Below are positions 57,686 through 64,000 of a stretch of DNA of 64,000 nucleotides, in pieces (the stretch's first letter is position 1; each line of letters begins with the position of its first letter). The notes below the pieces were generated by a model. That model had not been told where the DNA came from. It made no database searches and worked only from the letters and a program-made list of their open reading frames with translations. The translations under genes were made by a program, and so were the position numbers. This stretch comes from Strigamia acuminata. Its lineage: Eukaryota; Arthropoda; Chilopoda; Geophilomorpha; Linotaeniidae. The DNA lies in assembly GCA_949358305.1 (NCBI GenBank), contig OX442322.1, forward strand, positions 8,866,001 through 8,930,000, given 5' to 3'.

Positions 57686-60600
57686 AAGAGTCGGCAATGA
57701 AGATTTCGTTTTTTGTCGATCATTTTCGTTTTTATCGAATATTTTCTCGCTTTTATTGTTAATTTTAAGGTTTTTGGGGGAAATTGTGGTCGTTTTGGGG
57801 TTTTAAGGGGCGTTAGGTGTTTACAGTGGATAAGGGTCGTTTTTAGCTCATTTTCTCTAGTTTTCCTCGCATGTTCGCGCCTTGTGGCGATAGTCTATTA
57901 TGTAGAGCTGTCGGCAAAGTCCTTTTAGATTCCCTGTAACAGTTGTTGTCCTTTTTCTTACGATTTACTGTAATCTTGTTTCACGTTTCCCTTTTGAGAT
58001 AAAATAAGGTGGCTGGTATAATTTTGCTGGCGTTTTCTATTTGGGTCTAGTTAGAGTTTGCATCTTTGATAGTTTATACTTAACCCGTGTATATTTATTA
58101 GCTTTACTCGATTTGCTCACGTTTGGTGAGATTTTCAGTCCGATTCATGCTTAATATAGTTAGTTCTCTTCAAGTTTTGATTGTCAGGTCCCTTGTAGAC
58201 GAGTTCGCCAGTATGTTCTGCCGCTAGCCTTATATTCGTTTGGCTTTTTCGTTTAGTTCGTTTAGCAGTTGTTAATCGAATTTCTCCTTTACCGTTAAAA
58301 AGGGGGTTTCATGTTGAGATGGGAAATCTGTCCCATGGCTCTTGTGGCCGGAGTAGCGATGCACGAGTCATACCTCGTGATCTGCTCTCTCCTTTTTTTC
58401 ATGATGTTGCGTCTTATTGCAGAGTCCCGCCTTCTATAAGGGGCTCTATCTGTTTTTGCTTTTGTCTGTTTCAAGAAGGTCCGGGTTCACAGCTCGGGGT
58501 CCTTTCAGTTGGGGGTTTCCGCTAGTCATTGGTGATCGGACGCTGGTGTTATGAGGCCAGTCCGGGACCAGCGAGGCGGTCGAAGCCCGCCGTTCTCGGT
58601 TTTAGTTTTGTGTGCCGCTCGAGTTTCCTCGTGAGCTCTGGTGTCGGTCATCTCTCCGCTCCGGGAGAGGGCACACCCGTTTGTATTCGTGTGTTTGTAG
58701 AACGTTTCTTGTTTTTAGAACGAGATTCGTTCTCTTGCTGCTCGTGTTTTGCAGGGAAAGCACTGGCCCGCGAGGTCAGTCGGTTCTTACCTGTCCGTCA
58801 ATCTCTGTTAGTTTAGGTTGTTACACAACTTGTTTGCAAGTGGGTTTGGATTTAGAAAGGCGTGTGACTTCTGTCGGTGCTGGAAGTTTAGAGCAGCCGA
58901 TCCGCACCGCCCACTGGACAAGTCCAGTTTTTGTTGTTGACCGCTGCACCCAGTGTCTACCGCTGGTGATGTTACGTTCTGCATTTTCGCTAGTTTATTC
59001 GTTTAGGAAATAGCTTGCTTGCTATTTTATGGTTGTGGCTAGCTGGCGTGGCGGTAGGGTATAGGTACTTGTTTTGGATGATCGTTCTTGCTGTGCACAG
59101 CAAGGACTGCCATTCGATGTGTTTCAGAGGGCAGGTTTGCACTGCCATACTCTGTTAGATGTCGTGTCCGAGACAAAGTCCCTGCGCCTCTTGGCGGCCC
59201 CTATTTCTACGTTTGCTTCCCACGACTGAGTAGTTGTTGTTAGTCTTTCATCCCTAGCTCTGCAGTGAGGCAGACATGCACTAGGCAGGGAGCCCACTCT
59301 AGGATGGGTCGAAGGACGTGTGTGTGCGGCCTTCTTGGCGCCGGCACTCGGCAACACGTTTTAGCCATTGGACGACACTTGCTTTCAGTAGAGTGGCGAT
59401 TTCCGGAAGTCGGCTTGCTGATCGAAGATGTCGTCAATGGGTGTGTGAGCGAGTCAATTCTCGACTTGCAGTTGCTTACCGGTTCCAGGAATGCGGTTGG
59501 CAACTGGCAAGCCCTTGTGCTCATATCTACGTGTGACGCCCCTCGCAATCAGGGACGTCAAGCAACCCTCCCTCTTCTCTCGTTTCTCGGTTCAATCATA
59601 TTGGTTCCGACTCGGGGTGGGCCAAGCGTTCATACGGTAGCCTCCTTATTGGAGCATGGGGTTTCAGCTAGATCTAGTTTTTATTTCCCCTTCGGTTAAA
59701 GAAGTTTCAGTCTTCGTGGTAGTCTGCTCACAACAGGCTACACGGTGGCCCGGGTGCGGACGCGATGTCCATCGGGTACCTCTTTGTTCAAGGCGCATTC
59801 GTAAAGCGCAGCTCGGCTGAAGGAAAGCCACCGGTTTTAATTTCTTTTCAACGACGTGATTAGTTTTCGTGCAGGAAGGGTAGCTTCGTTTCATTTGGTT
59901 GCAGTTGCACTGCTTCCAACGTTTTTCAGTATCGTTTGACACCTGTTGATCTTCAAAAAGAAGCAGGTCCCTTTCCTTTCTTTTCTCGTGGGGAGGAAAT
60001 GGATTGATTATTTGGGTACGGACTTTTTCCCTCTTCGAAAAAAAAAAAGCAGAAAGTTTAGTGTTTTGGAATTCCTGCTGGTTTTCACAGTTCCAGTTTG
60101 TTAGTTTCCTTTGTGAGGCCATACTTGGCCAATAGCTTTAGTGATAATATTGACGTTTTTGCCGGTATTTATTTGCACGGAACGTGCTCGTTTTTTTTTA
60201 GATAATTGAACCGTTTCTTCTCTTGTTAGTTAGATAAAGTTGTGGTCGATGGGTCAGCGTGCGCGTGTTTCCTTGTCGCTGTGGACAAGAGGTCGCAGTT
60301 GGCTTGCTCAGTCACCTGACTAAGTCTTTTCCTTTTTTTCGTTATTCTTCGCTCTTAGCGGTTTCGTGGGTTCATGTCGAGTCAGGGTGCGGTCAACGCC
60401 TTTGCGTGGCAGTTGCTGCGAATGGTTCGCATTGCCTGAGCTTCATGCCTTCTTGTTCTCTTTTTCCTCCTTCTGGCGTGATCATGTTAGCTAGGTGGTC
60501 ATGGCTTTGGGTAAGTTGTTAGTTGGTCACTCTTTGCGAAAGAGTGGTGCCTAGGTCTTGACGGCATTTTCTAGTTCTTCATACGAATGCTGGGTGGTTG

Positions 60601-60968
60601 TCAGACGATAGGTTTGGGTCAACGCATTCATTCCCTTAGTTTGCATTTTTCTTGTTTTCTAGAAAAAGGTCGTCTTTAATAGTTTAATAAGTTTGAGTTC
60701 GTGGCTCGTGTTTTCGTGCGGGCGGAGGTTTCCGTGGTACGTGGCCACTTGAGCGCGGGCTCGAGGTCAACGAGGCGGTGAAGCCTGCCGTTTATCAAGT
60801 TAGTTTTCTTTCACGTTCCCAGTTTCTTCTGGTCTTCATGTATGTCGTGTTCCTTGCGAGGCCATGCTCGGTCAAGAGTTTTTGTGACAGTTTTCCTTCC
60901 TCGACGACATTTAGTTCTCGGTTCTGAGACTTTGAACCTCGGTGTGTGGTCAGGCAAGTTGATGAGAT

Positions 60969-61425
60969 TGTAGGCGCCGGACATCAGGAAAATAGAGCTG
61001 AGACATGATTTAATGGGTGCGGGAACTCGCATTGCGCGACCGCCATCTTTAATCGTCACGAACCACAGTAAAAACGACTGCTTTGAGGCTAGCCGCCCTC
61101 AAAGTATGAATACAAGCTTACAATAGAACAAATCATTGTTAGCAAGCAATGACTTGTCCTTTACATGATAAACAATAAGGGAGGAGCAAATAAGCGATAA
61201 ACAACTCAAAAGCAATGGAAAAACTAAACGAATATTGCTCATTTGAGCGGACGACGAGAAGGCACATCTTTACAAGTAAATAAACTAGTTGCGGCACATA
61301 ACAAGCAGGGTAAAAAATCAGGATCAACTAGTTTAACTAAGTCACAGCAAAGTAAAGACATGCACGTTGCATTTAGCCATAAATATGCAACTAATAAATC
61401 TCAAACAGTTGGGCATATCCCAACA
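60969..61425 (-). repeat. Element 9 (copia) 3' LTR
   Basis: About 457 bp. The coding strand begins TGTTGGGATATGCCCAAC, an inverted repeat (GTTGGG/CCCAAC) common at copia LTR starts, and ends CCTACA. The second copy is outside the window, so the left edge is inferred. Confidence 0.75.
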
Positions 61426-61440
61426 AATCCCCCTTTGCGC
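61426..61440 (-). promoter_or_regulatory. Polypurine tract of copia element
   Basis: The coding strand reads GCGCAAAGGGGGATT immediately before the LTR: a canonical plus-strand primer. Confidence 0.75.
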
Positions 61441-61442
61441 AA

Positions 61443-64000
61443 CTATTTGACTGCAACAAAAATATGCTCACAGAGCTGACATAATCTGGGGCGCGGCAAC
61501 CATTTTGTCATCAAATCCGCGATGTTCAATTCGCCAGGCACATGTTTAATACTAAACACGCCTTTTTCATACCAATCACGAAGAAAGTGCAATTTAACAT
61601 CTATATGTTTATTTGCACGGTTCTCGATCTTGTTTTTCGCATAATTGATTGCCGGCATGCTATCGGCGTAGACGCAAGGGACATTTCGGTTGAAACACAA
61701 GATGATATCGGCTTCGTACAGGCGTTCAAGCCATATCACTTCTCTCACGCCATCGACAACTGCGAGAAATTCGCTTTCCATTATACTCAATGAAGTCATG
61801 GATTGTTTTCGACAATTCCATGAAATCGGAACCCCTCCTAAATAAACTATGTGGCCACCAAAGCTTCTCCTACTGTCTTGATCCAAGGCAAAGGACGCGT
61901 CGGTGTAAACCGTTAAATTATTGTTCTTACAATTTGCCAGGTTGATAACATAGTTGGGGGTATTCGCCAGATATCTCAACACTTGTATTAGCATTTTAAC
62001 ATGCCTGTTAGAATGGGTCTCATTGTATTGAGATAATACAATAACGCTGAAGAGAATATCTGGACGCGTTCTATTCGCGATAAAGAGTAAACTCCCTACT
62101 AGGGACCTGTATGGGAACGTCGAGTTTATTTGTTCACCCGGTTGTACCTTCTGTATCATGGTACCGACTGTGACTGGGATTTTAATTTTATGGCACGGAT
62201 CAATGTCGTATTTCTCGACTAATTTCGCAATATAACTCTTTTGATGTACTAAAATGTCCCCATTTTTCCTTTCAAAATGAATCCCTAATAAAAGAGTCAC
62301 CGGTCCAAGGTTGACAATTTCAAAGCTCTCTTGAATCCACTCGATGATACATTGTTCAACGAAAGCATCACGACTAAACAAAACAATGTCGTCCACGTAA
62401 AACAAAAGTACGGCATCTGAGCCGTAATTATATACGCAATTCAGTCCTAAGACTGGAGTAAATCCTATTTCCAGTAATCGTTCGTGGAGCTTGAAATACC
62501 ACATCCTTCCGGACTGGTGAAGTCCGTATAAGGATTTGACTAGACGCCAACACTTGTGTTGGTTCTCCTTGGTCCGGAAGCCCTTGGGGATATTAATGTA
62601 TTGTGGCACATCAAGGTCTCCGTACAAGTACGCAGACTTGATGTCGAGATGTGTATCTCGCCAGCCTTGCAGAACCACAAGAGAACAAAAGAATATAAGC
62701 ACGAGAACAAAGTTGACCACTGGTGAAAATATCTCAGTGAAGTCAACTCCCTCCTTCTGCCCAAAACCTTGCGCAACTAAACGTGCTCTCCAACGCTTAA
62801 TTGCCCCAGTGTAGTCACGCTTGATTTTGTAAATCCATTTTGTTCCCAGTAAATTCATCCCCTCGGTTTTATCAACTTCCTCGTAAACTTTCCTGTCATT
62901 AAAGATATTAATCTCATCATCCATGGCATCCTGCCAGTCGGATTTATTGGGGTTGGACATAGCTTCTTCGAAAGTATCCGGCTCGACGGATGCATGACCG
63001 GCGAACCCAACGGTCTCATCTGTTGCCTTAAAGTCGAAACAACCCCCATCGTACTGATAGTTTTCCTCTTTGCACCATCGTACAACATCAATCCGACTGC
63101 GGATTCTATCGCCAAGTGGTGTTATGTAGATTACATCTACCTGGCCAGCAGTTTCACCACTCTGCCTAACGGTTTCTCTCCGCTGCCATTGTGTCATATC
63201 TAAAATTTTTAACTTCTCGGGAGCAGCTGCACGCTGTTTCACTGTGTCCCCCTTTAACTTAACACCCCGTGGTGGGTTCCTCCTAACTGGTGGGGGGGTG
63301 AGAGTCGGATTTGGAAGCCGAACTTCCACTTGTTGCTCCTCCTCTTCTTCGATCCCACCAACAGCTTGGGCGATTTCTTCCACAGCTTCAGGCTCGACCG
63401 CCTGTTGGACTAATTGGGGATTCGGAATCGCATGTTTCGGGGCCTGAAACAACTGCTGTATGACAGGGGGCACCTGTTGCTGTTGTACAGCAGGTAGGAT
63501 CTCATCATCTGAATCTTCATCCCATGATGCCGCTACAAAATCTGGCTCACGTGGGATGGAATTTGATTGCACCGATTCATGCCAAAAAACATTTTCATTA
63601 ATCTTTACATGCTTTGAAGCAATCACTTGGTTGGACTTGGGGTCCCAAACTCGATACCCACGCGTCTTAATTGCGTAACCGACTAGGGCCCCAGGCCATG
63701 CCCTTTCTTCCAACTTGCTTCTCCTTGTTTGCGAAGGAATGTGCACGAAAACTTTAGAACCGATACATCTTAGATGTCTCAACGACATTTTCTTGTTATG
63801 AAACAAGTTGTAAGGGGTTTTCCCACTCAAGCTTGCATGTGGGAATCTATTTTTAAGATAGACAACTGTCACGGCTAATTCTGCCCACAAACCCTTTGGA
63901 AAATTGTTTTCGAAAAGCATGGCTCTAATTCCCCCAACAATTGTTCTGTTTGCTCTTTCGGCCACGGAATTCATTTCTGGGGAGTAGGGGTTTGTTTGGA
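61443..64000 (-). CDS. Ty1/copia Pol polyprotein, C-terminal part (integrase end, RT, RNase H)
   Basis: The frame is open from the window edge to the stop at 61443, about 851 codons, with no internal stop. Numbering from the methionine at 63974: the sequence enters within NPYSPEMNSVAER, the end of the integrase core with its glutamate (residue 6). A linker follows with an acidic, Gln- and Pro-rich part (about 145-250). Reverse transcriptase runs from about 365 (WIYKIKRD, RARLVAQGF) with Asp 444 in LDIKSAYL and YVDD at 526-529. RNase H has TDAS (D692), E733, D771 and D820. The domain order integrase before reverse transcriptase is diagnostic of copia. Gag, protease and most of integrase lie outside the window. 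The stop is 17 bp before the LTR. It looks intact as far as visible. Confidence 0.95.
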   Translation of the reverse strand, partial: QTNPYSPEMNSVAERANRTIVGGIRAMLFENNFPKGLWAELAVTVVYLKNRFPHASLSGKTPYNLFHNKKMSLRHLRCIGSKVFVHIPSQTRRSKLEERAWPGALVGYAIKTRGYRVWDPKSNQVIASKHVKINENVFWHESVQSNSIPREPDFVAASWDEDSDDEILPAVQQQQVPPVIQQLFQAPKHAIPNPQLVQQAVEPEAVEEIAQAVGGIEEEEEQQVEVRLPNPTLTPPPVRRNPPRGVKLKGDTVKQRAAAPEKLKILDMTQWQRRETVRQSGETAGQVDVIYITPLGDRIRSRIDVVRWCKEENYQYDGGCFDFKATDETVGFAGHASVEPDTFEEAMSNPNKSDWQDAMDDEINIFNDRKVYEEVDKTEGMNLLGTKWIYKIKRDYTGAIKRWRARLVAQGFGQKEGVDFTEIFSPVVNFVLVLIFFCSLVVLQGWRDTHLDIKSAYLYGDLDVPQYINIPKGFRTKENQHKCWRLVKSLYGLHQSGRMWYFKLHERLLEIGFTPVLGLNCVYNYGSDAVLLFYVDDIVLFSRDAFVEQCIIEWIQESFEIVNLGPVTLLLGIHFERKNGDILVHQKSYIAKLVEKYDIDPCHKIKIPVTVGTMIQKVQPGEQINSTFPYRSLVGSLLFIANRTRPDILFSVIVLSQYNETHSNRHVKMLIQVLRYLANTPNYVINLANCKNNNLTVYTDASFALDQDSRRSFGGHIVYLGGVPISWNCRKQSMTSLSIMESEFLAVVDGVREVIWLERLYEADIILCFNRNVPCVYADSMPAINYAKNKIENRANKHIDVKLHFLRDWYEKGVFSIKHVPGELNIADLMTKWLPRPRLCQLCEHIFVAVK

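Larger units (their letters stand above)
56237..60968 (+). mobile_element. Element 8: non-autonomous LTR retrotransposon, family of element 6, right end lost
   Basis: A 774-bp LTR (56237-57010) is followed by a primer site and an interior that aligns with element 6 with substitutions and indels, up to about 60950, where the copia element enters. The 3' LTR is not in the window. More diverged from element 6 than element 7's interior is. No gag-pol. Confidence 0.88.
57011..60968 (+). other. Element 8 internal region without recognisable genes
   Basis: 3.96 kb aligned to the element 6 interior. The frame running 56774-57700 crosses from LTR into leader and is not credible as a gene. Two stretches differ in length from element 6 (about 57720-58560 and 58980-59030). 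No RNA gene or pol motif is visible. Confidence 0.6.
60969..64000 (-). mobile_element. Element 9: Ty1/copia LTR retrotransposon (3' part)
   Basis: 3' LTR, polypurine tract and the 3' 2.5 kb of a copia-type polyprotein on the minus strand, inserted in element 8 and running off the right edge. It has a normal purine-rich tract on its coding strand, unlike the other elements here. The left boundary is placed at TGTAGG (60969), where similarity to element 6 ends; it could be off by about 20 bp. Confidence 0.92.

Noticed and set aside
58100-60900. Host gene within the less repetitive-looking stretch of element 8
   Set aside because: It aligns with the interior of elements 6 and 7 (for example 42700-43140 with 59265-59699), so it is element sequence.

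Overview
The window is a repeat-only eukaryotic region with no convincing host gene. It is a tandem satellite array (140-bp monomer) broken apart by nested LTR retrotransposons. Two elements encode full-length BEL/Pao gag-pol polyproteins, and BEL/Pao elements are known only from animals, so the host is a metazoan, most likely an invertebrate. I cannot name the species. Satellite plus nested young LTR elements suggests centromeric or pericentromeric heterochromatin (inference).

Layout. Element 1 (1-8584, minus) is an apparently intact BEL/Pao element whose 3' LTR runs off the window. Satellite follows (8585-9269). Element 2 (9270-27094, plus) is a second BEL/Pao element, split by element 3 (15260-23751, plus), a large non-autonomous LTR element lacking gag-pol. 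After 147 bp of satellite comes element 4 (27246-35782, minus), a near-identical inverted copy of element 3. More satellite (35787-36367) leads to element 5 (36368-47626, minus), another non-autonomous element carrying one candidate membrane-protein ORF, itself split by element 6 (39673-45587, plus). The largest satellite block (47631-50196) is followed by element 7 (50197-56154, minus; same family as 6), 76 bp of satellite, element 8 (56237 to about 60968, plus; same family) and element 9 (about 60969 to the window end, minus), a Ty1/copia element that interrupts element 8.

LTR boundaries were found by matching the two copies of each element. Six insertions have 4-bp target-site duplications: ACTT (element 2), ACTC (3), ACAA (4), TCTC (5), AAAC (6), AGGC (7). 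With the insertions removed, the satellite is a phase-perfect array of 29 monomers containing two consecutive copies of a 10-monomer higher-order repeat.

How the parts may work together. Autonomous elements 1 and 2 and non-autonomous elements 3-8 share LTR termini (TGTTGC...GCWACA, or AGAAACA in the element 6/7/8 family), a primer-binding site matching tRNA-His, a second motif complementary to the tRNA-His anticodon arm, and a pyrimidine tract plus a GC-rich motif (usually GCCGG) before the 3' LTR. Elements 1-4 also share a leader hairpin with a compensatory base change. I infer that the BEL/Pao machinery mobilises the non-coding families in trans. The most unusual signals are the primer-binding sites, each interrupted by a 1-7 nt insertion at a family-specific place, and the conserved second tRNA-His-complementary motif 200-650 nt downstream.
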